From NCBI GenBank assembly GCA_043228905.1, contig JBHGNT010000027.1, forward strand, positions 62,001 to 126,000: a stretch of 64,000 bases of DNA, written 5' to 3'. The translations under genes and the position numbers were made by a program. Every line of letters starts with the position of its first letter. The stretch's first letter is position 1. This DNA is from Azolla caroliniana (Eukaryota > Polypodiophyta). This document shows, in pieces, positions 17,440 to 29,791 of this stretch. Under the pieces are notes generated by a model that saw only the letters and a list, made by a program, of their open reading frames with translations, had not been told where the DNA came from and made no database searches.

Positions 17440-20400
17440 TTGAGGTAGCCAGTCAAAGGCTACTGGAACGCCGAATACAGAAACTACCCGAGCTAATGAT
17501 AAAGGCGGGAAGACTTTCCGTCCAAGTCTCATTGGTTAATCATAACAATGTCATAGAAATGCTGCGCAAACCCATATATATACGAACGGAAAGAAAATAA
17601 CCTTTGTGCCAAACCAGATTGAGCCCGGAATTCCCTGGAAACTAGGAAGATCTAAAATGGATGGCCAACCTCCCGGGAAAGGCGGTGTACATAGACTAGG
17701 AGAGTGAGGGCGCGGCTCTGTGGCCCTTAGCCCAATAGGTGTATCCACACCCTTCTCAAAGAACCGTACGTGACACTCTCGCGTCATACGGCTCCGTCCC
17801 GGGAATATTGAGTTTCCTCTTCTCCAACCAATGCAACGTTTAGGTCTTCGAATCCGATCTCTCTCTCGCATGGATGTCTCGGTGGTGGTTGGCACAGCAG
17901 CAGCAGAGTGGGATCGACTTACAGTTCAGGCTGGCCTACAAGGCGGTTCATCAAACCCGCCAACCCCTTTTTCATCATGAAGGCCTTCATGATGAACCGG
18001 TTCATCGGCTTAGAGCCCGCATAGACGGAGAAAAATCTCTAAAGTGAGTGAGTCCCCAGGAGAACAATGAGAGGTAGGTGGTCAAAGGCCGAGCGAGAAA
18101 GTTCCTGCCTGCCTGCCTGCCTGCCTGCCGGGGGGAGAGATTGAAGCCACTCAACCTACAGAAAGGGCAGCTGAAAACAACCAACCGGGTTTGTGCTTGC
18201 TGCTGATAAGCACACTTTCTTTAGGTTTTAACCCAGCAGAGAGAATGCGATAGCATTAAAGTGGGTTGGCTACCAGACCAGGGTACTCCTCCCTCCTCTA
18301 ACTTGGAATTGATAGCGGAGCGTTAGTAGGGAGCTGTGAGATACGGTGCTTTACCTTCTGACTCCGAGAACGAATTTTTGGAAATAAACAGTACCATCAC
18401 TTCTCCCGCGGGCTCGAGCAAGGCGCCTGACAAGAGGCGCAGCGAGTCTTTCTCCGACCATTCCAAAAAGATCCCCTTTAACGTAACGTAACGAACAAGT
18501 TTTCAGCAGAAATCCCTCTTCGCTGGGGGTTAAGTCGCCTGGTTCAGACTCAATTTGCTCATGGGACGCCAGTAGCAAGCAAGCAAGCAAGCAGTCTCTC
18601 GTCCGCAACAGGAGTACATGGGGCTGCCGTTGTCTCGGTGATTCTGTTTTGCTAGCCTTTCAGACTAGTGTCTACCACTGTTGTTGGTGAGTCTTCTCTC
18701 CCAGGACCAGAATGATTACCCCTGTCCAATGAGTTTACATTCATCCCTGGATGTCGGGTACTGTTTCCTTCCCCGCCATCTTTGTAGCCGTCACCTGTAA
18801 TCCGTGCAAGTGTGTCCGCACCCCCTGGAGGAAACGAGAAGGGATTTCTCGGAGCAACCCTCCCTGGTTCCAGACCTAAGAGCGCACTTTCCCATATGAG
18901 CATTCGATAGTATAGGTCTGGGGAAGAGTTGCGGGATAACCACCTGAGATATCCTCCTAATCTTAGATAGGTCGTCCGACGGGTTCGCGGTTCATTGCTG
19001 TGCTTACACACCAGGCTACCCCTCTTCGAAAGCTTCGCGGGACCTACTAGTCTTCAGATCGTCGCCCGGAGGAGTTTACTGCACAAAGCCCTTGAGGGGA
19101 CGCTGGCTCCTGCAGGGAGCGGAAGCCCAACGAATGTCGGATGCAAGGCTCCGCACCTCATTAAGATCGTATTAGCATATTCTCCCGAAAGAGAGGGAGC
19201 AAATCCCATTAAAAGATATTCCGCATTATAGCCCACGACTGATTCAACTTCTACTTCTAGTAGATCAGACGGAGCTCGATTAGTTTCTACTGAGCGAAAG
19301 ATAGAAAACAGAATCAATACGGAGAACAAGAGAATGCGAAACCATATCTGCTCTTACGCTATGACAATCTCACTAAAATTACAAAAACCTACACAAATTA
19401 GTGCAGTAATGATAATAGGACCAATAGATACTTCGTACAAAACCATTTAGACGGCAAATCATGATACTCCTGAAAAAGCATATTTGGAATAAGGAGTGAA
19501 GCTGCTTTTCCACCAATCAACAGGATCAGTGTACGCTGAGTCCTCTCCGAACCATACGAGCACGTCGCCGCGCATACGGCTCTCTACCCCAACAACTTGC
19601 TTTAGATCGCCCGGGAAACCCGCCCGTCGATGTTCCTTCCGTAGAGGCACATTGACACGTGGTTGGCGGGGAGGGCAAAGCCGTACGTGATAGTCTACCA
19701 CCATCTGGCTTTCTTTTTCACTCCGAGAGGTCCGACGTAGTTGCAGGGGTTCGTCGTCTCCTGCTTCTCTGTCGTCCTCTTTAGTTTAGCGGAGTGGAAA
19801 ATTCTGACTCAGCGCCTTCATGATGAACCGGCGCGCGCGCGCGCCTTCATGCATGATGATGAAAACCGCTTCTTTTCTTTTCTTTTCTTTTCTTCGGCCG
19901 CCATAAAGCAATGCTTTATAATACCTCGCTCCGTACCCTTCCGTCCCGTTTGGGCTTGGTTCTGGCCCCCCTCGAGTACGCCCGTTCTTGGCGGTCGTCC
20001 TCGTGGTTCGTTCCCAGCAGGCAGGACTCGAGAGGAGCGGGCCGGACGTCATAAATCCAGGTCCTGCGGTCTAGCCTTAGCCCTCGGTAAGCAGATCGAT
20101 CGCTTCGTGTTCTCTCTCTGAATTTTGTGGTATGTCCTGTTCTTTTAGTTAAAACTGCTTGCTGGAGATCCACCAAACGACGATCAATTCTATTCCGCAT
20201 TGAGTCAGGTTTCGGGGATTCGAGTTTGCAGATTGCGTTGAGTAGAATCTGCCGAAGCTAGGCAGACATCCAGACTCCTTTCCTGCTGCTAGAAGAAAAC
20301 AACGTGGAAAAAGAAATAAAGACTTTCCTCTTCCCTGAAAACTAGCGTCTTCCCCGTGCGTGCGTGAGGGGCCCCTTTCGGGGCGGGTACTATGAGTCCT

Positions 20401-21220
20401 CTGACTACCTGCCAGAACAAAATCTGGCTGGGTTTCGCCGGTATCACCTACGGCTCTCATCCCAGATGTCCTGGAATGCAGTAAATCGGGATGTCGTTCA
20501 GTCTCTTGTCCCCAAGAGGATGGGTAATGTGCCTTCATGCAATGGTTGCTCCAATCCGATCTGGCCGGCAAGCAATCCCAGCTGGCAGAAAACAAGACAG
20601 CGTACAGTCGTTCGCTCGGCACAGAGGTACAAGGATAACTGTAGGTCGTTGGCTACCCAAGGAGACTTCAATTCGCTAGGACGGCACCTCATCCTGATCC
20701 ACAAGGTTGGTTCTTCCACATGGTGTTGTTAGGTACTCCCTGGGAAGACAGGATCGACCTTCAACCATGCTTTTACGGCATGCTCTTCCTTTCTTCCTGA
20801 ACTTCTTTGAACGTATCCCTATCCCCTTTTAGCCTCCTACACAAGAACCCCCCCTACCCTTCAAATCGCGAGTCAAGCCTATTACTAGTTCTGTCGAAGA
20901 GCCCTACACCCTGTATAGAGCAGATCATTCCACACTACAAACAATTTGACCACATGGGCGGGCCGGGCTGGCTGCTTTAGTACCACAGGTGACTGAACGG
21001 CCGCCCTACTAGACCGACCCACTGTAATAATCCCATAAACCCCTGGAGAAGATATAGCAAATAGATAGAATGTACCTACATTTGGATCCGACAATACCAT
21101 ACCATAATCAGAAAGTGTAACAGCCCGAGCAACCAAACTTAAATAGGGGTCAGTCAATGCTGCCCTCCAAACCGTACGTGGCAATCTTTTGTCATACAGC
21201 TCTCACTCGGAACACCTTAA

Positions 21221-21257
<37 letters not shown>

Positions 21258-22265
21258 GAGAGTATTGCCGTCCCTTCCGTTTCGAAGAATTGTTCCTTAT
21301 TCTCAACGCCGGCCGGCCGCATACGTACTGGCCGCGTTGAACTAAGGTTTGTTCTGACTAGTTGCCTTCGCGGCTCGGCCAGGTTTCTGGCATTCCTCCC
21401 TCGCTACTATGCGACCTCTGAGACCGCGCATCGTTTACTAGACAATGCGAAGCGGTTACTTCCCGTGGTTGCTCTCTTTTCGTGTCTTTGCCTTTCGAGG
21501 ACGGAGTAAGCGCTACGCACTTCCCTGCTTCGCCCCGTCAGAGCACCCAATGGTTACAGGTCTTTGCGCACCTGCTCGATTGTTTAAGTCAGTTCCTATG
21601 CTGGAATTACTTGTGGCTGGCTGTCCGGCAACCTTGACCGCTTCATGTGGAAGTCAAGGCTTTCGCCCAAACTGGGCCCTGGATTACTCCGCCACACACA
21701 TACTGACGTATTCTGTTCGGGATACGTAGCCCTTACTCAGGCAGTAGGTACGTACCAAGTGAGTCAATCTAACCTTTCTCGCATCAGCTGAGAGACACCA
21801 CCGAGGAGGGCTAAGCCGTCCTTCCTTCGGGGACCGGGGAAACCGCTTTGCCCGGCTTCGCCCCTTTCCGACTAACTGCTCGCGAACTCGATGGATTATT
21901 AGCCCAAGATGTTGTATTGGCCCGCCGTATATACTTCCAAGTCAAACATCTATGTTGGTTGTAGAAGGGTATTCTTCCGGAAAGAAAACGAGCCTCGCAC
22001 GGCGCACCGTAGATGTAATTACCAGAACCATTACAGAAAGAAAGAAATTAGCACTTGGAGGTGGAATAGGTTCTTTTAAAATTGATTTCAAACCATCCGC
22101 TAAGAGTTATAACAACCCAGATGATCCCACCACATTAAGACCCTTTCAACGTTACATGGAAGCCATGACTTTACGTTCGACTGACACTGGAAAGACTACT
22201 CCTGGTAAAAGTAATATGATGATTCCAAAGATTTTAGCTAGGAGACGAAGGATATACGGCTTCGT
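17440..22265 (-). CDS. nad1: NADH dehydrogenase subunit 1, four exons, all cis
   Basis: Membrane subunit of complex I. Exons on the minus strand: 22,265-22,008 (258 nt), 21,142-21,007 (136), 19,490-19,157 (334), 17,698-17,440 (259), total 987 nt, 328 residues plus stop. ACG start. Exon 1 shows ERKVMAS then [12 protein letters not shown] and [13 protein letters not shown]; exon 2 [20 protein letters not shown]; exon 3 VETNRAP and GEYANTILM; exon 4 [10 protein letters not shown] and the FDWLP end. The stop is CAA (17,442-17,440) to be edited to UAA, with TGA next. Many TAA/TGA at conserved Gln/Arg. Exon lengths reproduce intron positions 258, 394 and 728. In seed plants nad1i394 is trans-spliced; here it is continuous. 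Confidence 0.94.
17699..19156 (-). other. nad1: Group II intron nad1i728
   Basis: Minus strand: starts GTGCGGAGCC at 19,156; domain V at 17,761-17,794 (GAGCCGTATGACGC...GTACGGTTC). 1,458 nt. The homologous seed-plant intron houses matR, but no maturase frame is visible here. It holds a palindromic element (17,942-18,007), a (CCTG)n array at 18,105-18,129 and a (CAAG)n array at 18,573-18,592. Confidence 0.92.
19491..21006 (-). other. nad1: Group II intron nad1i394 (cis)
   Basis: Minus strand: starts GGGCGGCC at 21,006, domain V at 19,549-19,582 (GAGCCGTATGCGCGG...GTATGGTTC). 1,516 nt. Contains a palindromic element with a (GC)n run at 19,811-19,872 and a TTTTC array at 19,869-19,894. Confidence 0.92.
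21143..22007 (-). other. nad1: Group II intron nad1i258
   Basis: Minus strand: starts GTGCGCC at 22,007, ends GACCCTAT before exon 2. Domain V at 21,169-21,203 (GAGCTGTATGAC...GTACGGTTT). A (CTTG)n array at 21,223-21,256 sits within 20 bases of domain V. Confidence 0.92.
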
Positions 22266-22419
22266 TTCGTCAACTAAGATAGGTTTCAAGAAAATGCCTT
22301 CAAAGCAGCATTAGAGGGACTTGCGTTGGCTTTCTTTGCCAACACAAGGTCTGTTCTTGATATTTATGGCAGTTCTTTCTTTCGTTGGCCGTTAGCGGCG
22401 GAAAAAAGTAGTCAATGAA

Positions 22420-22640
22420 ATAATGTCACTTGATAGGCCTCTGACAACGACGTTGCCGACAACCAACCTCTTGAGAAAGGTAGTAAGGATCAAGGTGTGG
22501 ATGATGTTATTGATGTTGCGACCCAGACCGACATGGATGGTATTGATGTAGGAGTTCAGACGGATATCTTATTATACCAGCAGGTGCAACTACTCAATTT
22601 ATTGAATTCTTACCGGGCCGTAAAGAGCAGCTCGGCATTG
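22420..22640 (+). pseudogene. Plasmid-like ORF fragment
   Basis: A plus-strand frame encodes an acidic stretch with the repeat ATQTDMDGIDVGVQTD followed by a hydrophobic LLYQQVQLLNLLNSY. It has no clear start and runs into stops. I do not recognise the family; the style resembles hypothetical proteins of mitochondrial plasmids or viruses. Confidence 0.25.
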
Positions 22641-22772
22641 AGGGAAAGCAGGAACCCACCCCACGAGTTTCCTTGAACAGTCTGCAGGAATTGACAGAAA
22701 ATCTTGTAGATAGAATGGCCGCCTTGACTTCCGAGGCTCGATGAAACGGGCTGGCTGCTATGAAACTGCCCA

Positions 22773-22845
22773 ACCTACTTAACTCAGGGGTTAGAGTATC
22801 GCTTTCATACGGCGAAAGTCATTGGTTCGAATCCAGTAGTAGGTA
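22773..22845 (+). tRNA. trnM-CAU: Elongator tRNA-Met(CAU)
   Basis: ACCTACT pairs with AGTAGGT, D arm TAACTCAGGGGTTAGAGTA, anticodon loop TTCATAC in TCGCT/GGCGA, T arm ATTGG-TTCGAAT-CCAGT. Very close to the bryophyte mitochondrial elongator tRNA-Met as I remember it. Confidence 0.93.
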
Positions 22846-23746
22846 ACTTGATTTTTCATGCATGGTTTCACTAACCAAGTACCGAGTTCCGTGTTTTCCA
22901 GCTTGCATTCGTCGTGAGCCAGAGCCAGTCCTTTGTCGATGGAAGACTCGCGGATGAAGCGGTTCATTGCTGCTGCTTTCGTTCCGATACAAATTAGATA
23001 GACCGAGCACTATACATGCCGCTATTGCTTCTATGAAATAAAGTAAATGGGGGGAAGGTCGACCCGCTTTCTACCAGGCGTGCGGAAAGCGATGAAAACC
23101 TAACTAAACTAAAGGTCCAATTTTCTGGCTGCCTTATGGTTGAAGCAATGTTCGGTGGCCCGGCGACTAGTGGATGTGGGACGTGTAACTATCCGATTCT
23201 GAAACGAACGCCGATGGTCTCATTGACCCAATTTACCGAGAGAGAATTCCGCTAACCATCGTAAGGTGATTAGGTCTGCTGGTTTTCATCGGGGCGGTCC
23301 TATGAGATGATTAGAGTGTATCTCATCACATTCCAGATCTATCAAATAATCGATTGTAAAAGAGTAATGGATACGGAGAGTTTGACTCATTGAGAGTAGG
23401 GCGCAGAAAGTCAAGTCTTGCGATACTTCTCAAGCCAGCCCTTCGTGGTGCCTGACGGAATTGTCTAAAGCTGTTCTCGGCTCTGGTAACAGAGTTCGCT
23501 CCGAAGCTGTCTTGGCTTTTTTTTTGGCCCTCACCGCCTCATGAAGACGAATGAATGGGCCGCATAGATATTCTTCTGCTAATCTTCTCGAAAGCGGCGC
23601 AGTAGTAGCATCTAGGTGTGCAAATGGTTGTAGCGGGGGCTAGGTCAGTCAGATCATCCGCAGGTGCGCTTGAATGGAAGTTATTGATCTGGAATTCTTT
23701 CCTATAGAGACCTGGCCGGCCGGGAAGAACCAGTTGATAACCCACG

Positions 23747-23779
<33 letters not shown>

Positions 23780-24047
23780 ACGGCCGAAGAAGCGGTTTTC
23801 ATCGGCATTCTACCTGCCAAAAAGAAAGCAGAGACTTCTGATTCCGCGATTTTGGGCGAAGCGGAAGATGTTGTCAATGAATAAAGGTACAGCTTGCTCG
23901 TTGACATCTCGGAAATATTCTGCCATTGTTGGGGCTAGGTTGAGCCAACTCTCATACGAGCTCTTCAACAGAGCTAGTCCGAAAAATTGATAAACGTTAA
24001 GAACAACCCTCTTTCATGCATGTTGGAACAAAACCCTTCAATTCATC
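22846..24047. other. Spacer between trnM and atp6
   Basis: No conserved gene seen. Contains a (CTTG)n array at 23,749-23,780 followed by AAGCGGTTTTCATCGG, the half-module of the palindromic family. Remaining frames are short. Confidence 0.65.
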
Positions 24048-24800
24048 ACGGCTTACAGTCTACCGGAATAACCTGCCATTATTCTATCGATTTCCATCCA
24101 TATAGGAAATCCGTATCTTTTATTTATCAATTCCTCTCCATCTATGTCACCCACTACCAGTTTAATCCCGCTCCTAGTTCACTTGGTGACCTCGAATGGA
24201 GGACACTTAGTACTGAATGCTTGGTAATCCCTAGTGGAGATGACTTATGATTTCGTGCCCAATCTAGTGAACGAATAAATTAGTGGCGTTTCGAAATAAT
24301 AGTCTTCTCTCCCGATCCTCGTTACTTTTACCTTTCCATTATTTCGTAATTTGTAAGGTATGGTACTTTATAGTTTTATGGTAATAAGTCATTCTATTAT
24401 TATTTTGGGTTCTCTATTCTCTCTTTCTCTTGGAACTATCGTAGTGGGGTCTTAAACACATGGGCCTCATCCTTTCAGTCTCTTATTACTGCCGGGTGTA
24501 CCTCCACCGTTAGCGCCTTTCCCAGTATTTTCGGAGTTAATCCTCTATCGTTTTCGTGCACTAAGCTTAGGAATATGTTTATTTGCTAATATGATGGCTG
24601 GTTATAGTTCAGTCAAGATTTCGAGTGGCTTTGCTCGGACCATGCTATCCATGAGGGGTATCTTGCTATTAGCACATCTCGCTCTTCTTTCGATCGTATT
24701 TGCATCAACTGGTTTAGAATCAGGTGTAGTTATTTTATAAGCTTATGTCCCTATAATCCCGATTCGTATTCATTTGAATGATGCAATAAACCTTCATTGA
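24048..24800 (+). CDS. atp6: ATP synthase F0 subunit a
   Basis: Proton-channel subunit of mitochondrial ATP synthase. ACG start (24,048) then AYSLPE and LSISIHIGN; the middle has YDFVPNLVNE and the C-terminal half has LLLPGVPPPLAPF, LFANMMAGYSSVKI and SGVVIL-TAA-AYV, ending LNDAINLH then TGA. Length 753 nt, 250 residues. About a dozen in-frame stops fall on conserved Gln/Arg (for example NAW-TAA-SLVE), implying U-to-C editing; many Pro/Ser for Leu/Phe imply C-to-U editing. No intron. A decayed partial copy of the C-terminal region lies at 29,404-29,521. Confidence 0.93.
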
Positions 24801-27136
24801 CATGGAAAGAGAAACGGTTTGGTTTCGTCACCAAACCGTTCTTTTCTATATTGCAAACAAATCTGCCACGCTTAGCTTATTGGTTCGTTGCAACGCCGTC
24901 TGCCGTTACGTATCGCACCTTACATTACATGGTGGTTTCTTTTTTGGTAAATAATTTTAGTAAGTTTCATCATCATACCTTTTTGATTTGAGGCGGTCAC
25001 TTTACCTACATTGGTAAATGATTTTTGTCCTTATACTCTAACCTGTACAATTATTGTATTGAAAGGTGGTATCTCACATTCTCTTAAATGCTAAGCAAAG
25101 AATAGGTTTGTAATCAAGGGAAATATGACAGATAGTCGTGGGAAATGAAGTAATAACAGAGGAATCGAGTGTTTCATAATTAATGAGAAAAATCATGTGT
25201 CACATCACATAAAAAATGGATTGTCTTTCTAACGGAATACCTCTGGAATACCTTACCTGAAGGGAAATAACGGTACTAGGAAAAGAGAGAGAGATCCTTG
25301 CCTGGGCTGCTGGGAGAGTTTCCCACCTATTTATTCTATTTACGCCCTATAATAAATAAGGGCATTCCGGAGATCGAGGCACCTTGTTGTTGTTGAAGTC
25401 CTTTGACAACAATTCTATCCACGCACTGCCTATTTGTACGCCGAATAGCTAAAAACCAACAGGCTCAAGCTGCTTTCTGCCCAACCTCTTCTTCTTCTTC
25501 TTCTTCTTCTTCCTTAAACTAAATTTAGAGATTTAAGGCGTTACGAATCAAAAAGTCAGAAAAAGATTCCGACGGCCGTAACAGCTCGCAACTACCTGGC
25601 CACCAGCTTCTAGGTTCAAAAAGTAGCGACATGAGCCCCCTAGCGTCTTTCGACGAGCTAACCAGATTTTCCTGAAGAAAAGCTAGTGAACCAAGTCCTC
25701 CTTAGGCATTAGGCCCCGAAGTCTGGAACAGCCGAGGACTGGAACCAGTAACCATCGGTATCTGGCGTATATCAAGTACTACCCTTTCCAGTGCCCTAAT
25801 GATGTCTGAAAAGACAGAATAAACAGCCTTAAACTTTCAAATACTAGGTCCAAGGCCTCCATCCTGCCAAGACGACAGATTGCACAAGAAAGGGCCGAAT
25901 GATTCAATATCCGACTCTTCTTTTAATATCTCAGCACGTGACGATATGTCCAGGACGCAAGTTAGCGTGAACTTTCGGCGTGGGTATTGTACTTATGCCC
26001 AACAACCAACAAAATTGAAGATCAAATAAACTACAGCAATTAATAGCAAACATATCTAGGTTGCTTGGACTGGTTCTCGAAAGAAAATAATAGGTGACCG
26101 GAGTATAGTGAACTCCGGCCGGCCTGAAGGATCCCTAAGTGGTAGATAAGACCACGAAAATATTTTAATAGTGATTTCTAATTTATGTCAACGCATAGTT
26201 TTCTCCTCTCCTCTCCTCTCCTCTCCTCTCCTCTCCAGCGGCTCTGTCGTCGCTACATGTAATTTGAAAGCAGCACTGTTTCATCTTAAGATTTATGGCT
26301 TGTTTAAAGTAATCGAAATTACCGTACACTTTATCGATTACAAACCCACACAAAGATGTCACTACGACATTGTAGTGATCTACTAGGACTTTCCTTCGTG
26401 CGTGAAAATTACTAGCTTTCTTCGCTCCTACAATGGGGGGACAACCTCTCTTTCCACTTCTTCAAGAAAAAGGAGTGCTCAACAGGAAGGAATAGGATCC
26501 CCTTCTTTTCTTTTCTTTTCTTTTCTTGCGGCACCCAATGATACGCGTTATATATCTCTTCTTTAGGGGCCTTGAAGCCCAGCTGCTTTTCAAGATACTC
26601 CCTTGGCTCTGCTGCTGTTTCGATGTACCCGCATAATACTATACTGCATCTTAATGTCATCTACCACCTTGATGGTCTTTAGTAGCGCTAGGGTTCTATT
26701 GTCGTACAGTGAGAATATAGCTCCGCTATAAGGTTCTTGAACAGGAACTCAGGATGAACCAGCGGATGACCCAATGACTCAAACAGGGTCTTCTTATACA
26801 TATCTGATAGAGCTTTTGATACTGCGTGGTCTGAGAATCACTGTATACAGCGGCTTTTTCAGGAAAGCAAGCCTCTTCGCAGCAAGCATGGAAAACCACC
26901 TTATCACTCAGCAATGTGCATTGGTTGCTATCCGAGCAATTAGGGTTGGGTTTGACCAACTCTCTCTTGGAAAGCGAGAATTCTCGCCTCGTCACACTAC
27001 ACTATCAAGTCAAAGTTCCCAGACATGACCTTCCGGAGAAACTGGTAAATAGAATACGCGGTACGCCTGCGGCTCTCGGCGCCTCGACTGGATCCAGACC
27101 CCGCATTGGAACTTTCCTACGTAGGGAAATAACTAT
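24801..27136. other. Long unassigned region
   Basis: About 2.3 kb with no gene I can name. Features: (TTC)n near 25,490-25,512, (TCTCC)n at 26,202-26,236, an inverted repeat CCGGAGTATAGTGAACTCCGG at 26,097-26,117, and a TTTTC array at 26,498-26,526. Minus-strand frames at 26,412-26,660 and 26,726-26,995 are unlike known proteins. Confidence 0.55.
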
Positions 27137-27212
27137 TTAGTTTGGGAGAGTGGTTCCCGGAATAATGATCTCTAAGAGCAAAAGTTGAGGGTTCGAATCC
27201 CATTTTCTCTTC
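27137..27212 (+). tRNA. Degenerate tRNA-like sequence
   Basis: GGGAGAG...GAGGG-TTCGAAT-CCCAT-TTTCTCT has the outline of a T arm and acceptor stem, but the stems contain mismatches and no convincing anticodon arm can be folded. Probably a pseudogene. Confidence 0.3.
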
Positions 27213-27724
27213 TCTGAATTACGAGAGTGATACGAGTTGCTGTCTGCTGCTCTTGCCAACCCATTTCGTGAAATTCCCCTCTAGCTCAAGAAACGAGGTC
27301 ATAGCCGAGCGGCAGGCCCGCCCTGCGTACTTCTCAACTCCTGAATAAGGAGCTCGAATCTACTGATCCGAGCATTCGCTCGTATTCTGAAAGATGTGTC
27401 GTACTAGAGGTGCCAATCAAGCAAGCGCAATCAACAACCCGTCTCCTTGGGGTTCTTGCAGAGAACAGGGTAAGGCGGCCAGAGGAGCGGAATGAAGTTT
27501 CAAGATGATGAGGTAGCCGGCTCTCGAGAAAGCGACTTCTCTCTAGCGCCGATACGATCGAAGTGGTAAACCAAAAGTGAACCTGCCAACGACACACCTT
27601 TATGTATGACATAGTTTCGACAGGACGGGATGTCTTAGATAAAGCCTAAACTCTGTAAAAAGAAGAAAGGGGGGCACGCACGCACGCACGCACGCACGCA
27701 CGTATAAACAATAGCTCCTCCCGC

Positions 27725-27769
<45 letters not shown>

Positions 27770-27809
27770 TGTTTGCCCATATGATACGTGTTGCATATGG
27801 AACGAGGAT
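27213..27809. other. Spacer with two long arrays
   Basis: No gene recognised. (GCAC)n at 27,674-27,702 and (CAAG)n at 27,724-27,768, the latter about eleven units. Confidence 0.65.
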
Positions 27810-27882
27810 GGGGGCGTAGTTCAATCGGTAGAACGCATGTTTTGCAAGTATGAAGTTATCGGTTCAAGTCCGATCGTCTCCA
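27810..27882 (+). tRNA. trnA-UGC: tRNA-Ala(UGC)
   Basis: GGGGGCG with CGTCTCC, anticodon loop TTTGCAA (TGC) in CATGT/GTATG, T arm TATCGG-TTCAAGT-CCGAT. No intron, so not the plastid gene; it follows the native mitochondrial trnA of bryophytes as I remember it. Confidence 0.92.
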
Positions 27883-27994
27883 TTCGTATACAGATTGGCA
27901 CATTAGATAGAAATCCAGCAGATCCCCCGCCCGGTTCCCCGGGCGACATACGTGCGGACAAAGAGCTGCCTGCCCTCACGGGCAAGCTAACCCG

Positions 27995-28105
27995 CCGGTT
28001 CATCCGGATGAAAACCAACCGGTTCATCCGGATGAAAACCAACCGGTTCATCAAACCCGCCAACCCCTTTTTCATCATGAAGGCCTTCATGATGATGAAA
28101 ACCGC
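27995..28105. repeat. Palindromic repeat family member G (longest)
   Basis: CCGGTTCATCCGGATGAAAA appears twice in tandem, then CCGGTTCATCAAACCCGCCA, a T-run, the ATGAAGGCCTTCAT core and GATGATGAAAACCGC. Same module order as 3,661-3,752 and 17,942-18,007. Confidence 0.85.
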
Positions 28106-28439
28106 ACGCAGATTATGGCCGGAATTGCCAGGGCAGGCTTGTTGCCTGCGCGCACGCACCCCTTCATGCGGAATTCATTGAAACCAGACACACACGGCAC
28201 GAAGGCGAGAATTTTGATATCAGGACCAGCGAGCGTGCACTACCTCCCGACCTAACTTTTCTTTTCACTCCCGCCGGATGATGAAAACCGCTTCTTACCG
28301 CCCGCTTCTTTTCTTCGGGCACGAGTCCAGAAATGCATGCTGGTGGCGCCCGCCCTTTTGCTTGCCTGCATGAAGGCCAAGAAACTGCCATGAATATCGA
28401 GAACAGACAAGGAAGAGCAACAGAATATAAGTACGATTT

Positions 28440-29003
28440 ACGCGCGAATTGATTTTATTTGCTATTTCAATTTCTAGCGTTTTGAGTTTGGAATGAATAA
28501 TAATATATAATGAGGAAATATTAGTAGCTGTTCGTCTAGTGGGTTTTGTTTCCCTTAGTCAAAACACTCTAAGTGACATTTTCAGAGCGACTTTTAGGGC
28601 AAAAAGCGAAGCTATTTAAACAGATTTATAGCATTTTCCCAGTTCCTAGGAAGCTCTGTGGTCTGAGCCCGAGGAATGGCATGAATTACTATTACTCAGT
28701 CTGCGTTTAAGTACGTAAATGATTGCGGAATCCTTTTTCAATGGGATAGTGGAGCGTCGCGCATTGTCGTACGAATAAACAGTATAAGCCTCGCTGTGTT
28801 AAGAAATGGAACTTTAGTTGAAAGCACCGTTAGCCATTTGAGAGCATTCTCGCCTCTGAGAATAAGACGAGATAGTGAGTCGTTCCCGCTCTCCAGTCAG
28901 TGACGAATTTGGCGGCTTTTCCAGCAGCAGTGGAACGAAACATCAGTCCACACTGATCTAACCGAGCATGGTTTTCTTAGAAGGAGGGAAAGGGGGATTC
29001 CAG
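28440..29003 (+). CDS. atp4: ATP synthase F0 subunit b (Ymf39)
   Basis: Peripheral-stalk subunit of mitochondrial ATP synthase. ACG start gives MRELILFAIS, close to the bryophyte N terminus, then IIIYNEEILVAV, LSQNTLSDIFRATF, and near the end EHSRL, SDEF and SMVF. About fourteen in-frame stops at Gln/Arg positions imply U-to-C editing. The frame runs on without a genomic stop; CAG at 29,001-29,003 is the best candidate for an edited UAG, giving 187 residues, the usual size. The inverted repeat arm starts within this gene (28,697 or earlier), so a second, at least partial, copy lies at 63,694-64,000. Confidence 0.88.
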
Positions 29004-29614
29004 GAGTTAGCTGACACTTCCAAAGGAGGGGAGGAAAGCCGTAGGGAAAACTGCAGCGAAAAGAGCTCGGGTCCGCCCTATGCATGTAATAATGCTGCCC
29101 ATGACTGGAGTAGCGAAATTATTGTCAAAAAGAGCAAGCAGAGCTCTTCTTTTCTTTTCTTTCCGCGCTGGCTGAGATGGATGATAATCCTTTGGCCCTG
29201 CCTTTCCTTTCACGGTTGTCTTGCCGCTGGGTGTCCTGGCAGAACCTTGCCATTCCACTCGTGGTAGGTGGTGAAATCTCTGTCTAAATCATCGAAGAAA
29301 AGTCGAGTCGATTTTTTCGTGCGTGCTGCATCGGTAAAAAACCCCCTAGGAATATGTCGTCTATTTGCCTGCCAACAAAACGATTACACTTCAGTCATAC
29401 CTTTCAGTTCAGTGTTGCTCGAACTATGCTATCCATGATGGGTAGCACATCCTGCTCTTCTGTATCCACATCAATCGGTCCAGAACCAGGTGTAGCTATT
29501 TGAAAAGTTTATGTCCTTAATCTTTCAAGGAGAAAAATATGGCTGCTTTGCCCTCAACAGATCCATCGACTCCATTACTTGAGAGGGCTAACAGCCAGCC
29601 AGCCAGCCAGCAGT
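29004..29614. other. Spacer between atp4 and trnI
   Basis: No intact gene; contains the atp6 fragment at 29,404-29,521 and a short (CAGC)n run at 29,592-29,613 before trnI. Confidence 0.65.
29404..29521 (+). pseudogene. atp6: atp6 C-terminal fragment
   Basis: Resembles the atp6 segment ARTMLSM..., then ...GPEPGVAI-TGA-KVYVL, corresponding to the FARTMLSM and GLESGVVIL parts of the gene at 24,048-24,800, with the middle shortened. Not a functional gene. Confidence 0.7.
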
Positions 29615-29688
29615 GGGCTTATAGTTTAATTGGTTGAAACGTACCGCTCATAACGGTAATATTGTAGGTTCGAGCCCTACTAAGCCTA
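29615..29688 (+). tRNA. trnI-CAU: tRNA-Ile(CAU)
   Basis: GGGCTTA with TAAGCCT, anticodon loop CTCATAA (CAT). The body matches plant mitochondrial trnI-CAU, whose C34 is modified to lysidine so that it reads AUA, rather than a methionine tRNA. Confidence 0.9.
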
Positions 29689-29791
29689 TTTACTTGCCAT
29701 ACCTAACTCGCCAGTCTTTCACTACTTTGCTGCGCCCAGCAAGCAAATTCCGTTCTCTGAGCTTTGCTTCTCTTCCTTGGTTACCACTGTA

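Noticed and set aside
21952-22314. A 120-codon plus-strand ORF
   Set aside because: It is the antisense of nad1 exon 1 (22,008-22,265) and its flanks; the minus strand matches Nad1 exactly in length and content.
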